DNA of 64,000 nucleotides from LMUY01 sp965199555 (lineage in GTDB: Bacteria; Pseudomonadota; Alphaproteobacteria; Acetobacterales; Acetobacteraceae). The DNA lies in contig CBDASJ010000016.1 of the NCBI GenBank assembly GCA_965199555.1, forward strand, positions 124,001 through 188,000, in the 5' to 3' direction. The notes under the pieces are model-generated. The model had not been told where the DNA came from. It searched no databases and worked only from the letters and a program-made list of their open reading frames with translations. Position 1 is the first letter of the stretch; each line of letters begins with the position of its first letter. Positions 26,041 to 35,379 of the stretch are shown here, in pieces. The position numbers were made by a program, and so were the translations under genes.

Positions 26041-26934
26041 TCAACGCCCGGACTGCGGCAGGTTGCGGGTCAACCGCCGCTCCATCCAGCGCAGCGGCAA
26101 AATAACCAGCAAGGACGATGCGCCGAGCAAGACAGCCAACACTGCCGCCTTGGGGAAATTGAATTGCTGGAAGACTTCCGTGTAGATCTGGCTCCCCAGC
26201 ATCTGGTCCCCGATACCGCCCAGCAGAAGCGGCGTCACGATCGCACCCGTGCTCATCAGGTAGACCAAGGTCAAGCCGGACATGATGCCGGGTACGCTCA
26301 GCGGCAGCATGACGCGGCGGAAGTTGGTCCAAGGCCCGGCACCAAGGCTCGTGCCCGCCTCCTCCATTGCGCTGTCCTGTTGCAGCAGCGATCCAAGCAC
26401 GGTCATCACGGTGAACGGGCAGAACACGTGCACCAAGCCGATGACGACGCCGCCCGTGTTGAACATCAGCCGTATAGGCCGGTCGGCCAGGCCGGAAGCC
26501 ATGACCAGATCGTTGATCAGCCCGCGATTGCCCAGCAGAACGATCCAGCCATAGGTCCGAACCACGATACTGACCAGCCAGGGCATCACCACCAGCAGAA
26601 GCAGCAGGTCTCGCCGTAACCGCGTCCGGGCGAGGAACCAGGCGGTTGGATAGCCCAGCAGCAGGCAGAGCGCGGAGGTCGTGGCCGCCATCCACCACGT
26701 GCGCAGCAGCAATCGGACGTAGTCGGCTCGGGCGAAGAAAGCGACGTATTCGGCTCCGGCCTGTGCGAAGGATGACCCGACGAGCTGGACAAGACCGGCA
26801 AGGAAAGTGGCTAGCAGACATCCAGGCAACACCAAGGCGAGTAGTCGCCAGGGCCGGATGGTCCTCAGTGCAGTGCAGCCTGCATCTGCTCGATCTGAGC
26901 GGACAAAGCCTTTTCGCCGCTGGACAATGCCCAC
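26041..26934 (-). CDS. ABC transporter permease (PotB type), second polyamine-type system; start uncertain
   Basis: Up to 297 residues. The ATG at 26934 would overlap the binding-protein gene by 70 bases. The first membrane segment (RLLALVLPGCLLATFLAGLVQL) begins near residue 30, so a later GTG/TTG/CTG start close to 26868 is possible. The EAA loop is EEAGTSLGAGPWTNFRRVMLP near residue 200. Five or six membrane segments in all. It pairs with the PotC-type protein immediately downstream. Confidence 0.9.
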   Translation of the reverse strand: MGIVQRRKGFVRSDRADAGCTALRTIRPWRLLALVLPGCLLATFLAGLVQLVGSSFAQAGAEYVAFFARADYVRLLLRTWWMAATTSALCLLLGYPTAWFLARTRLRRDLLLLLVVMPWLVSIVVRTYGWIVLLGNRGLINDLVMASGLADRPIRLMFNTGGVVIGLVHVFCPFTVMTVLGSLLQQDSAMEEAGTSLGAGPWTNFRRVMLPLSVPGIMSGLTLVYLMSTGAIVTPLLLGGIGDQMLGSQIYTEVFQQFNFPKAAVLAVLLGASSLLVILPLRWMERRLTRNLPQSGR

Positions 26935-27899
26935 CAGTCCGGTTCGTATAATCTGGCCCGCAAGGACAGCAGGTCACTCCCCAATTCATGGGTTTGCTGC
27001 GGCGACAACGCGGCCTTGGGGCTGAACGGCAGGTAGCCGGAGATGTCGAACATGCGAAGTTGCGCGTCCGGCTGTAATGCTGCCTTCAGCCAGGCCGTCG
27101 CCGCTGGCAGGTCCGGCGCATTCTTCGGCACCACCAGCAAATACGGCAGGAGCAGCCCACCCTCCTTAGGCAAGGCGATCTCAACCGGCGCGCCATCGTG
27201 CTTCAGCGACCAAACCCGGGCGGAATAGAACGGTAACACCGCAACCTCGCCCCGGGTCAGTAGCAGATTGCCTTGGGCGAACGAATTCAGCGTCGTCACC
27301 GCATTGGCCAGCAGAGGCTTATAGGACGCAAGGCCGGCTGCCATGTCCGCGTCCTTGCCGTCGACATGCGCCAGCATCGGCACGTCGTAGCTTGCTGCGA
27401 TATAGGGTTGCGCCACGGCGATGCGTCCCTTCCACGCCGGCTCGCCAAGGGTGCGCCAGCTTGGGAAATCAGACGCTTTCGCCTGGGACGTGTTGAAAGC
27501 CAGGCCGTAGAATTGGAACTGCACCGGCACGCCGATCAGCCGACCGTCCGGCGCACGCATGAGGTCGGCATCGGGCAGACCGGCCAGTTCCGGAAACTCC
27601 TTGGGATCGAAGGTTTGCAAGAGCCCGTCGCGAAACAGATTGGCCGCCGAGAACGCAGTGACCCAGGCGACATTGTATTGCGGATTGGCCGCGTTGGCCC
27701 GCAACGCCGCCTCCGTATCCGGCAGATCCACCACCTTGGCGCCGATATGGGACGCAGCGGTGAATTGCTGTTGCAGGCCCTTGCGCCAGGTTTCGCCGTT
27801 GCCGCCGCCATACGCCGCCATGGTGACGCCGTCCGCCCAGGCGCTTCCTGCCGTCAGCAAGGGCGCGACTGCCAGCAGGGTTCGAACCAGATGCTTCAT
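26865..27899 (-). CDS. ABC transporter substrate-binding protein (PotD type), second system
   Basis: A 344-residue secreted protein, MKHLVRTLLAVAPLLTAGSA with cleavage after SAWA. The mature part (DGVTMAAYGGGNGETWRKGL) and VAWVTAFSAANLFRDGLLQ resemble class I polyamine or organic-anion binding proteins. The C-terminal lobe contains LPYLLVVPKNAPDLPAATAWL. The start overlaps the ATPase stop by ATGA. It is clearly different from the 24089 protein, so the two systems probably take up different compounds. Confidence 0.92.
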   Translation of the reverse strand: MKHLVRTLLAVAPLLTAGSAWADGVTMAAYGGGNGETWRKGLQQQFTAASHIGAKVVDLPDTEAALRANAANPQYNVAWVTAFSAANLFRDGLLQTFDPKEFPELAGLPDADLMRAPDGRLIGVPVQFQFYGLAFNTSQAKASDFPSWRTLGEPAWKGRIAVAQPYIAASYDVPMLAHVDGKDADMAAGLASYKPLLANAVTTLNSFAQGNLLLTRGEVAVLPFYSARVWSLKHDGAPVEIALPKEGGLLLPYLLVVPKNAPDLPAATAWLKAALQPDAQLRMFDISGYLPFSPKAALSPQQTHELGSDLLSLRARLYEPDWWALSSGEKALSAQIEQMQAALH

Positions 27900-29032
27900 G
27901 CCGCCACTCCGTCGCTTGATGGAACGATCACGCTGTCCCCCGGGCTCCAGCCGACCGAGGTGGCAGCGCCGGGTTGTAGCCGTTGGCCGCCGCCCGGCCG
28001 AACCGTGACTTCGGCCACCAAGGTTCTGCCACCGGCCTGAAGCGTGTAGCGAATGCGGGCGCCCGCGTACGTCACGTCCGTCACCAGCGCCGGCAATCCT
28101 TCCCCGTCATCCAAGCGGAGGTTCTCGGGTCGTAGCGACAGCAATGCATCGTCGCCGACGCCGACCTTGGTATGGCACGGCGCTTCCAGCGTGCGCGGCA
28201 ATCCGTCCAGCACGATGGTGGCGTGGCCAAGCGCGACGGCGGTGATGCGGCCCGGCAGCATGTTGGTGTCGCCGACGAAGCGGGCGACGAACGCGGAGCA
28301 CGGACGGTCGTAGATCTCGTCCGCTGTCCCCGCCTGTTCGATCCGGCCGCGATTGACCACGACGATCCGGTCCGACAAGCGCAAAGCCTCATCCTGGTCG
28401 TGCGTCACGAACACGAAGGTTGCACCGGATCGTCGCTGGATGTGTTTCAGCTCGTCCTGCAACATCTGCCGCAGCTTCAGGTCCAGCGCACTCAGCGGCT
28501 CGTCCAGCAGCAACACGGCCGGATGCAGCACCAGCGCGCGGGCCAGCGCCACGCGTTGACGCTGTCCCCCCGACATCTCGTGAACCTTGCGGTTTTCGAG
28601 GCCTGGTAGGTCGACCATCGACAACGCCGCAGCTACGCGACGGGCGATCTCGTTTCGCGGTGTCCGGCGCACCTCCAGCCCGAATGCAACGTTGCCGCCA
28701 ACCGTCAGGTGCGGGAACAAGGCCAGGTTCTGGAACACCACGCCGACGGGCCGCCGATGCGCAGCCACGCCGGCCATATCCTGCCCGTTGATCAGGATGC
28801 GGCCAGTTGTCGCGGGCTCGAAGCCGGCGATCAGCCGCAGCATGGTGGTTTTGCCGGAGCCGGACGGACCCAACAGGCTGACGAAGCTGCCCGTCTGCAC
28901 CGCGAGGTCAACGCCGCGTAGCGCGTGGTAGCCGCCGTAAGATCGCGTCACACCGCAGAGCTGCAGGGCGGTGCCGCACGCAGCGGCCGAGGGCGGCGCC
29001 ATGTGGTGCGCTTCGTGCATGAAACGAACCAT
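27896..29032 (-). CDS. ABC transporter ATP-binding protein (PotA type), second system
   Basis: About 378 residues; in-frame ATGs at 29032, 29020 and 29002 and a TTG at 29056 make the start uncertain. Walker A is GPSGSGKTT, the signature is MSGGQRQRV, and Walker B is VLLLDEPLSALD. A TOBE domain fills the last third (SLRPENLRLDDGE). It is the first gene of the leftward four-gene operon. Its promoter region is shared with the divergent hydrolase at 29140. Confidence 0.94.
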   Translation of the reverse strand: MVRFMHEAHHMAPPSAAACGTALQLCGVTRSYGGYHALRGVDLAVQTGSFVSLLGPSGSGKTTMLRLIAGFEPATTGRILINGQDMAGVAAHRRPVGVVFQNLALFPHLTVGGNVAFGLEVRRTPRNEIARRVAAALSMVDLPGLENRKVHEMSGGQRQRVALARALVLHPAVLLLDEPLSALDLKLRQMLQDELKHIQRRSGATFVFVTHDQDEALRLSDRIVVVNRGRIEQAGTADEIYDRPCSAFVARFVGDTNMLPGRITAVALGHATIVLDGLPRTLEAPCHTKVGVGDDALLSLRPENLRLDDGEGLPALVTDVTYAGARIRYTLQAGGRTLVAEVTVRPGGGQRLQPGAATSVGWSPGDSVIVPSSDGVAA

Positions 29033-29058
29033 GCAGATCAAGCCGAAACGATGCAAGC

Positions 29059-29064
29059 TATAAT
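29059..29064 (+). promoter_or_regulatory. Perfect TATAAT -10-like hexamer before hydrolase gene
   Basis: TATAAT stands 76 bases before the hydrolase ATG in otherwise GC-rich DNA. No convincing -35 lies 16-18 bases upstream. A related half motif, TGTACACAA, directly follows. Confidence 0.3.
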
Positions 29065-29139
29065 GTACACAAAATCCCGCCTTGCTGGCTGCTTGGGTCT
29101 GGGGCAGGCTTGCGCGGCAACGTCACAAGGGTGCCTCTC

Positions 29140-30093
29140 ATGATCGCAGCCAAACTGCACCCGGAGATCGCACCGCTGTTCGCCACCATGGTCGCCGCCT
29201 GCGACCCGCCGATGGAAACGCGCGAACCGCAAGCCGTGCGGGCATTGATGGACGGGTTTGCCCGCGATGGCATGCCACCACGTCCAGACACTGTGGTGAC
29301 GGAAGACTTGGTCGCGGAACTACCGGGCCGCAGCATTCGGCTGCGGCTGTTCAAGCCGCGTGACGCCACCGGCCCGTTGCCGATCATGCTCTACTTCCAC
29401 GGCGGCGGCTGGGTGATCGGCAACATCGACACGCATGACCGCTACGTCTGCGCGCTGACCGAAGCGAGTGGCGTCGCCTATTTTGCGGTCGATTACCGCC
29501 TGGCGCCAGAGCATCCTTACCCGGCCGCCATCGACGATTGCTACGACGCGCTGTGCTGGATCGCCGAGAACGCCGCCCGCCTGGGGCTGGATGCTACCCG
29601 CATCGGCGTCAGCGGAGACAGTGCAGGCGGGCAGCTCAGTGCCGCCTGCACTTTCCTGGCGCGTAAGCACGGCACGCCCAAGCTGTCGTTCCAGCTCCTG
29701 ATCTACCCGTTAACTGACCGCGACACCTCTCGCCCGTCATACCACAGCTGGGATAACCTGCTGCTGACCACGCCGTACATGGAATGGTTCTGGCGGCATT
29801 TCTACGGCGAGGGCATGCCCACCGACACTCTGGTGGTTCCCCTGCAGGAGCCGGACCTGACGGGCTTGCCCCCGGCCTACGTCGTCACATGCGAGTTCGA
29901 CATCCTGCGCGACGAGGGGGAGCTCTATGCCCATCGCTTGATGGAAGCCGGGGTTTCGACGACGCTGCGCCGGGTTCCCGGCGGTGCGCACCCCTTCTTC
30001 CGGGCCATGTTCGTCAGCCCGATGGTTCGCGCGGAAATCCGGGAGATGGGCCATCAGATCCGGCGCTATTTGGTCGAAGAAGCAGCAGCCTGA
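29140..30093 (+). CDS. Alpha/beta hydrolase, hormone-sensitive-lipase (HSL, family IV) type
   Basis: A 317-residue protein starting MIAAKLHPEIAPLF; ATG 29140 follows AAGGGTG, while TTG 29110 would add ten residues. The oxyanion motif HGGGW is at residues 87-91, and the nucleophile elbow GDSAGG has Ser near 161. The acid is in CEFDILRDEG and the catalytic His in GGAHPFFR near the C-terminus. The family hydrolyses small esters and some amides or carbamates, in the cytoplasm. It is divergent from a polyamine-type importer, so it may open an imported ester or amide (inference). Confidence 0.95.
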   Translation: MIAAKLHPEIAPLFATMVAACDPPMETREPQAVRALMDGFARDGMPPRPDTVVTEDLVAELPGRSIRLRLFKPRDATGPLPIMLYFHGGGWVIGNIDTHDRYVCALTEASGVAYFAVDYRLAPEHPYPAAIDDCYDALCWIAENAARLGLDATRIGVSGDSAGGQLSAACTFLARKHGTPKLSFQLLIYPLTDRDTSRPSYHSWDNLLLTTPYMEWFWRHFYGEGMPTDTLVVPLQEPDLTGLPPAYVVTCEFDILRDEGELYAHRLMEAGVSTTLRRVPGGAHPFFRAMFVSPMVRAEIREMGHQIRRYLVEEAAA

Positions 30094-30147
30094 CGCGACC
30101 GGAACCCAGCCACATAGACACAGGTGCAATCCACCTCATCGTCTATT

Positions 30148-30153
30148 GTATAC
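30148..30153. promoter_or_regulatory. GTATAC motif upstream of the liv operon
   Basis: TTGTATACTA lies 60 bases before the start of the Liv-type binding protein. Position and sequence match the other GTATAC sites. TATACT could be the -10 of this operon, which ends with the GntR-FCD regulator and the Ehu-like genes. Confidence 0.35.
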
Positions 30154-30212
30154 TACCAATGCCTTCGAAGCCGGCGTTGTGCCATCGAAAGGCGATCATG
30201 GGAGGAAGCGCG

Positions 30213-31406
30213 ATGCGCGCCATTACACTGCCGGCCATCACCGCGGCTCTGCTTTTCGGCACGGCAGCGGCCCGTGCCGCGGAGCCGATCAAGCTCGGCT
30301 GCGTCGCCGCCTTGTCCGGGGCCGGTGCGGATATCGGCACCCGGCTGCGTGAGGGCGCCGAACTCGCGGTCGCGGCCAAGCCCGAGGTGGGCGGGCGCCC
30401 GGTCGAGTTGCTGGTCCGCGATAGCAAGAGCGATCCGTCCGTGGCGCAGCAGCAAGCGGCAAGCCTGCAGTCGGCAGGTGTATCAGGGCTGCTGTGCTCG
30501 TCGCTGAGCAGCGAAGGGGCGGCCTTGTCGGCGGCCGCCAAGGCGGGCCGCATGCCGGTGCCCGACATCCTGGCCAGCGCCGTGGCCGACGAGATCACGG
30601 GCAAGAGCTGCAACCAGTGGACGTTTCGTACGGTTCCCTCGGCGACGGTCATTGCGCACGCCGTGGCGCGGTTCACGGTTGATCAGCCGAAAGTGTCGGC
30701 AGGTGGCTTCTTCATCCTTGGCAGCGACTACCTGTATGGCCGTTCCTCGGGCCGCGCTTTCTCCGAGATCCCGGGCATCAAGATCGTCGGGGAAAGCTAC
30801 GCCCCGCTCGATACCGCGGATTGGACGCCTTACCTGAACAAGGTCAGCCAGTCCGGCGCCACGGGGCTTTGGCTGCCGGTGGCGCTCGGTTCCCCGTACG
30901 TGCAGTTGATGGTGGCAGCAAACGGCATGAAGCTGCTGCAGCATGTCACCGTCATGGCACCGACCGGTCTGCCGCAGGAGATCGTCGATCAGCTTGGCGA
31001 GGCCGCTGCCGGCGCAGTTGAACCGGCCAGTGCGGTCATGATGACTCAGCCGGCTTCCCTCCCGGTGGCCGAGGCCTACCGAGCCAAATACGGCCGCGCG
31101 CCGAGCGAGGGGGTCCTGCAATCGTTTATCGCGACAGACATCATGCTGCAGGCGCTTGCCGCGGCGAAGGACGCCAGTCCCGCCGCGGTGCGCGACGCCT
31201 TGCAGGAGGGCAGCTTCGACACGCTCGTGGGTCCAGTTCGCTTCCGCAAGGGTGATCAACAAGCGATCGCCCCCGTGTGGTCGGCACGCATCGAGCATCT
31301 CTCGACGCCCATAGCAGGCTCGTCCTACGCCTTCGTGGCGGTGCAGAAGCACGCGGCGGAGGACGTCATGCCTTCGCTGGAGCAGACTGGCTGCGTGCCG
31401 CGCTGA
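30213..31406 (+). CDS. Branched-chain amino acid/amide-type ABC substrate-binding protein
   Basis: A 397-residue secreted protein (MRAITLPAITAALLFGTAAA) with cleavage near ARAAEP. The ATG at 30213 follows GGAGGA. The mature sequence IKLGCVAALSGAGADIGTRLREG, a GGRPVELLVRDSKSDP block and the later IVGESYAPLDTADWTPYLNK are typical of LivJ/K (peripla_BP_6) proteins. It heads the operon livHMGF, gntR and ehuBCD, linked by overlaps. Such proteins bind branched amino acids, amides, urea or aromatic acids. Confidence 0.93.
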   Translation: MRAITLPAITAALLFGTAAARAAEPIKLGCVAALSGAGADIGTRLREGAELAVAAKPEVGGRPVELLVRDSKSDPSVAQQQAASLQSAGVSGLLCSSLSSEGAALSAAAKAGRMPVPDILASAVADEITGKSCNQWTFRTVPSATVIAHAVARFTVDQPKVSAGGFFILGSDYLYGRSSGRAFSEIPGIKIVGESYAPLDTADWTPYLNKVSQSGATGLWLPVALGSPYVQLMVAANGMKLLQHVTVMAPTGLPQEIVDQLGEAAAGAVEPASAVMMTQPASLPVAEAYRAKYGRAPSEGVLQSFIATDIMLQALAAAKDASPAAVRDALQEGSFDTLVGPVRFRKGDQQAIAPVWSARIEHLSTPIAGSSYAFVAVQKHAAEDVMPSLEQTGCVPR

Positions 31407-32266
31407 TGCAGACGGCCTCACTCGCAGTGGTGAGTGGACTGCTTTACGGTTGTACCCTTCTGCTGGTGGCGACGGGCCTGACGTTGATCTTCGGCGTCGG
31501 CCGCGTCGTGAACTTCGCACACGGCACGCTATACGCGCTCGGCGCCTTTCTCGGCGCCAGCATCCACGCCGTCGCCGGTCTATGGGCGGCTTGCCTGCTC
31601 GCTCCCGCACTCGTGGCAGCCGTGGCGGTCGCGCTGGATCTCGTGGTGATCCGCCGCCTCCGCAGCCACGGTGAGATGGTGGTGCTGCTGTTCACCTTCG
31701 GTCTGGGTATCGTGATCGATGCGGCCATCACCGGGATCTGGGGCGCGCGCAGCTATGCGGTGGCGGCGCCCCCGGCGTTGTCCGGCCAGGTGCCGTTGTT
31801 CGGCGGCCAGATCTCCGTCTACTCCATCGCCTTGGCCGCCATATCGCTCGGGGTGAGCGGGCTGCTCGTGGCGATTCTGCACTTCACCCGGTTCGGCCTG
31901 CGGTTACGCGCCGCAGCGGAAAACCCGGCCATGGCAGAGATCGCGGGCGTGGACGTGGACACGGCCTTCACCGCCGTGCTGGCGGTCGGGTCCGCCTTCG
32001 CGACCTTGGCGGGCGTGCTGGTCCTGCCGATGATCGGCGCCAGCAACGGCATGGACCTTACCGTCACCGTACTGGTGTTCATCGTCGTTATCGTTGGTGG
32101 GCTGGGCAGCCTGTCCGGAACGGCCCTGGCCTCCTTGCTGGTGGGGGTGATCCTGACCCTTGGGGCCACATACGCGTCCTCTCTGGCCTATCTGCTGCTG
32201 TTTGCGGCAGTCATCGGCATGTTGCTGGTGCGGCCATTCGGCCTGGTTTCGAGCCGCAGCGAATGA
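31406..32266 (+). CDS. livH: Liv-type ABC permease LivH
   Basis: A 286-residue membrane protein (MQTASLAVVSGLLYGCTLLL) whose ATG overlaps the binding-protein stop (TGATG). LivH landmarks are GLTLIFGVGRVVNFAHGTLYALGAF near the N-terminus, RAAAENPAMAEIAGVDVD in the central loop, and GGLGSLSGTALASLLVG near the end. It overlaps livM by ATGA. Confidence 0.95.
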   Translation: MQTASLAVVSGLLYGCTLLLVATGLTLIFGVGRVVNFAHGTLYALGAFLGASIHAVAGLWAACLLAPALVAAVAVALDLVVIRRLRSHGEMVVLLFTFGLGIVIDAAITGIWGARSYAVAAPPALSGQVPLFGGQISVYSIALAAISLGVSGLLVAILHFTRFGLRLRAAAENPAMAEIAGVDVDTAFTAVLAVGSAFATLAGVLVLPMIGASNGMDLTVTVLVFIVVIVGGLGSLSGTALASLLVGVILTLGATYASSLAYLLLFAAVIGMLLVRPFGLVSSRSE

Positions 32267-33225
32267 AGCACGACATCGCCGTGCGCAGACCGGCATCCGG
32301 GAGCGGCGTGGCGGCAGGGCTGCCGATGATGGCGGCAACTCTATCGGTGGCGGCGGCTGCCACCATCCTTCCGTTGATGGTGCCATCCTTCACGATCCAT
32401 CTGCTGGCGCTCGTGCTGTGCTACGGCACATGGGCAATGAGCTTCGGCCTGGTGATGGGCCAGCTCGGGCTCACATCATTTGGGCATGCCGCCTTGTTTG
32501 GCGGCGGCGCCTATGCGGCTGCATGGGTTGCATTGAACCTGTCCGACAGCCTGCTCGCCGCGCTTGCCGCGGGTGGGCTGTTCGGGGCAGCGGTCGGGGC
32601 AGTCTTGGGCTTGGTGTTGGGGCGGCTTTCCGGCGTGGCGTTCTCGATCGGGTCGCTGGCGTTCGGCGGCATGGTCACCCAAGTGGCCAACAGTTGGGTG
32701 GAGGTCACGGGCGGCAGCGATGGCTTGGTCGGCCTGCCCTACCCGCAAGTGCTGGGGCACGAACTGGACGATCGTGGCCTCTACGCCGCGGCGGCGCTTC
32801 TGGCCGGTATGACATATCTGCTGCTGCGCCGCGTGCTTCGGTCTCGGCCAGGGCTTTTGCTGCATGCGGTGCGCGACAATCCGCTGCGTGCTGCCTCAAG
32901 CGGCATTCACGTCCACGCCGTGCGGATCGCCACCCTTGCCGTGTCCGGTCTGCTGGCCGGGTGCGCGGGCGCCGTGTCGGCCTTCATCGTCGGGTCGGTG
33001 GCGCCTTCCTCCCTTGACTGGTCGGCATCCGGCAGCGTGCTGGTCATGGCGGTGCTGGGCGGCGTTGGCACGGTGATCGGGCCTTTGTTCGGCGCCGTGG
33101 GCTACACGCTGTTCGAACAGATGTTGAGCCAGATCCTGCCGAATTACCGCTTGGTGTTGGGTCTGGCTTTCATCGCCGTCGTGCTGGTGGCGCCTGGCGG
33201 CATGCGAGTCCGGCGTGGCGCCTGA
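32263..33225 (+). CDS. livM: Liv-type ABC permease LivM
   Basis: A 320-residue membrane protein. After a ~25-residue cytoplasmic start come many hydrophobic segments. LQLG-type motif here reads GQLGLTSFGHAALFGGGAYA near residue 65, RAVR-type loop reads VRDNPLRAASSGIHV near residue 205, and GGVGTVIGPLFGAVGYTLFEQ lies near the end. It forms the membrane channel with LivH. Confidence 0.95.
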   Translation: MKHDIAVRRPASGSGVAAGLPMMAATLSVAAAATILPLMVPSFTIHLLALVLCYGTWAMSFGLVMGQLGLTSFGHAALFGGGAYAAAWVALNLSDSLLAALAAGGLFGAAVGAVLGLVLGRLSGVAFSIGSLAFGGMVTQVANSWVEVTGGSDGLVGLPYPQVLGHELDDRGLYAAAALLAGMTYLLLRRVLRSRPGLLLHAVRDNPLRAASSGIHVHAVRIATLAVSGLLAGCAGAVSAFIVGSVAPSSLDWSASGSVLVMAVLGGVGTVIGPLFGAVGYTLFEQMLSQILPNYRLVLGLAFIAVVLVAPGGMRVRRGA

Positions 33226-33928
33226 GAGTTCCCCGGCTTTGGAGGCAAAGGGCCTAAGCAAGCGCTTTGGTGGCAAGCAGGCGCTGCAAAACATGTCCTT
33301 ACGCCTCGAACAGGGCAGCATCCGTGGCTTGATCGGCCCCAACGGCGCCGGCAAGTCCACAGCGATCGGCGTGTTGGCCGGCACCGTGGTTCCCGACGCG
33401 GGGCAGATCGCGCTGGCCGGCGCATCGCTGATGCAGGCCGGGTCGCGGCAGAGGGCACGCCGCGGCTTGGGCCGCACGTTCCAAACCCCGCAGGTGTTCG
33501 AAAGCCTGACCTTGCGACAGCATATCCTGTTGGGCAGCCCCGACGGAGGCTGGGGATTCGAGGCGTCAACCAGCCTGGGCCTCGATCGCTTCCTTGATCG
33601 CCGTGTCGGGACGTTCAGCCATGGCCTGCGCCGGTTGGCCGAAATCTGCCACGTCGCGGCACAGAAGCCGCAGGTCCTGTTGCTTGACGAACCGGCGGCG
33701 GGATTGACCGCCGCGGAGATGGGCCAGCTCGATGCCGCTTTACGTTGGCTCCGCCCGCGATTGGCGATGTGCCTCGTGGAACACAACATGGGCTTCCTGC
33801 TCGGCATCGTGGACACGATCACGGTGCTGGACCACGGGCAGGTGATCGCCACCGGCACGCCGGACACGATCGTGTCCGACCCGGCGGTACGCGAAGCCTA
33901 TCTCGGTGCGTCCTTTGCCCGTCATTAG
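33215..33928 (+). CDS. livG: Liv-type ABC ATPase LivG
   Basis: A 237-residue ATPase from GTG 33215, overlapping livM by 11 bases. Walker A is GPNGAGKST near residue 42, and Walker B is QVLLLDEPAAGL near 155. The usual signature LSxGQQR is replaced by FSHGLRRLAEI, a divergent C-loop. LGRTFQTPQVFESLT and LVEHNMGFLLGIVDTITVLD fit LivG. The altered signature may lower intrinsic activity, with LivF supplying a standard site (inference). Confidence 0.93.
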   Translation: MAPESSPALEAKGLSKRFGGKQALQNMSLRLEQGSIRGLIGPNGAGKSTAIGVLAGTVVPDAGQIALAGASLMQAGSRQRARRGLGRTFQTPQVFESLTLRQHILLGSPDGGWGFEASTSLGLDRFLDRRVGTFSHGLRRLAEICHVAAQKPQVLLLDEPAAGLTAAEMGQLDAALRWLRPRLAMCLVEHNMGFLLGIVDTITVLDHGQVIATGTPDTIVSDPAVREAYLGASFARH

Positions 33929-34679
33929 CCTTAAGGCCCTGCATGCCGCCCGCGGTGCCGTGACCGTCCTGCGCGGCGTCGACCTGCATGTCGACGAAGG
34001 GGAGGTCGTTGCGCTGTTCGGGCGCAACGGAATGGGGAAGACAACCACGCTCGACTGCATCGCCGGCGTGCTGCAGCCGACCGGAGGCCAGGTCACGCTG
34101 CTGGGAAAGGCTGTTGGCGGTGGCAAGCCGCACCGCGCGGTGCGCGCCGGCCTCGGCTACGTGCCCGAGCATCGTGGCATCTTCCCGCGCTTGACGGTAG
34201 GCGAAAACCTCGCGGTTTCCCGCACGCCGGGCACTGCCTGGCCCTTGTCGCGGCTGCTGGATCTGTTTCCGGCGCTGCACGGTCGGTTGGGGGAACGGGC
34301 CGGGCAGCTCAGCGGCGGGCAGCAGCAGATGGTGGCGATGGCGCGCGCCTTATCCGGAAACCCGCGGGTGCTGCTGCTGGACGAGCCGACCGCCGGGTTG
34401 GCCCCGCTGGTGATCGACACCATCGCGGCCGCGCTGGCGGAGATCGCCGCGGCTGGCGTGGCGATGCTGGTCGTGGAGCAGACCATGGCGGTGGCTGGCC
34501 GGGTGGCGGAGCGCTTCCTGTTCATGGAGGAGGGACGGATCGCGGCGAATGTGTCGGGCGCGGCCTTGGCGGACGATCCGGGCCTCTTCGACCGCTACCT
34601 TGGCGTGGGCCAGGCTGCGCCGGGCCTTGCACAGAACGGCCGGGACGCTATTCCCCCGGCTGCAACTGCACCGAGTTGA
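33906..34679 (+). CDS. livF: Liv-type ABC ATPase LivF
   Basis: A 257-residue ATPase from GTG 33906, overlapping livG by 23 bases. Walker A is GRNGMGKTT, the signature is LSGGQQQMVAMARAL, and Walker B is VLLLDEPTAGLAP. GYVPEHRGIFPRLTVGENL is a LivF hallmark. A 20-residue tail follows the core. The stop overlaps the TTG start option of the GntR regulator. Confidence 0.95.
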   Translation: MRPLPVISLKALHAARGAVTVLRGVDLHVDEGEVVALFGRNGMGKTTTLDCIAGVLQPTGGQVTLLGKAVGGGKPHRAVRAGLGYVPEHRGIFPRLTVGENLAVSRTPGTAWPLSRLLDLFPALHGRLGERAGQLSGGQQQMVAMARALSGNPRVLLLDEPTAGLAPLVIDTIAAALAEIAAAGVAMLVVEQTMAVAGRVAERFLFMEEGRIAANVSGAALADDPGLFDRYLGVGQAAPGLAQNGRDAIPPAATAPS

Positions 34680-35362
34680 CCGTGAACACCATCGCCGATC
34701 CGGCCGAGTTCCAGATTCCCGATGTCCTGGCGAAGGAGCTGGCGCGCTTCCTGCAGGACCAGATCATATACGGCGACATCCCGCCCGGCACGCGATTGAT
34801 AGAGGAAGACATAGTCCGCCGCTACAACGTCAGCCGATCGCCGGTGCGAGAGGCGTTCCGTTTCCTGGAGCAGGACGGCCTGCTGGTTCGGGATCGCCGG
34901 CGCGGCGTGCGGGTAGGCGGTTTGTCCGTGATCGACCTAGACGAAATCTACGCCTGCCGCATCCCGTTGGAGGGGCTGGCGGCGGAGGCGGCGGCCAAAG
35001 GCCGTGAGGAAGCCCATCTCTCCGGATTGGAGGCAGCGATGGCCGGATTGCAGGCGGCCTTCGCCGAACGCAACGTCCGTGAGTATTTCGAGCAGAACGT
35101 CCGCTTGACCGAGCAGATCCTCTCGGCGTCGGGCAACTCCACCCTCAGCCGACTGATCGGCACCATCGGCAAGCAGGCGCTGCGATATCGCTACCTGGCG
35201 TATAGCCGCACCTCCGCCATGATGCAGCTTTCGGTGGAAACCAACCGCGAGATCATCGACGCCATCGTCCATCGACGTGGGCGCACAGCACGGATGCTGA
35301 CGGAAGACCTTATCCAACAATCCTGGCAGGGCATCCGCGCCACCTTCACGACCGCCGCATAA
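34676..35362 (+). CDS. GntR family transcriptional regulator, FCD (FadR) subfamily
   Basis: A 226- or 228-residue protein from TTG 34676 or GTG 34682. The N-terminal winged helix contains IPPGTRLIEEDIVRRYNVS and RSPVREAFRFLEQDGLL (residues ~35-75). An all-helical FCD effector domain follows (DEIYACRIPLEGLAAEAAA). It is embedded in the operon between livF and ehuB, so it probably controls this transporter set and perhaps the wider region. FCD regulators bind short palindromes, often centred on TATA-like cores (NanR GGTATA, ExuR/UxuR TGGTATACCA), which makes the local GTATAC sites candidate targets. Confidence 0.94.
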   Translation: MTVNTIADPAEFQIPDVLAKELARFLQDQIIYGDIPPGTRLIEEDIVRRYNVSRSPVREAFRFLEQDGLLVRDRRRGVRVGGLSVIDLDEIYACRIPLEGLAAEAAAKGREEAHLSGLEAAMAGLQAAFAERNVREYFEQNVRLTEQILSASGNSTLSRLIGTIGKQALRYRYLAYSRTSAMMQLSVETNREIIDAIVHRRGRTARMLTEDLIQQSWQGIRATFTTAA

Positions 35363-35379
35363 ACCCCAAAGGAGGCCCC

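Noticed and set aside
26044..26989. N-terminal extension of the PotC-type permease open frame
   Set aside because: It overlaps the PotB-type permease in another frame and reads as Arg/Pro-rich noise; the real gene starts near 26038.
34760..34775. ATATAC sequence near the GntR start
   Set aside because: Inside the coding region of the helix-turn-helix domain; not counted as an operator.
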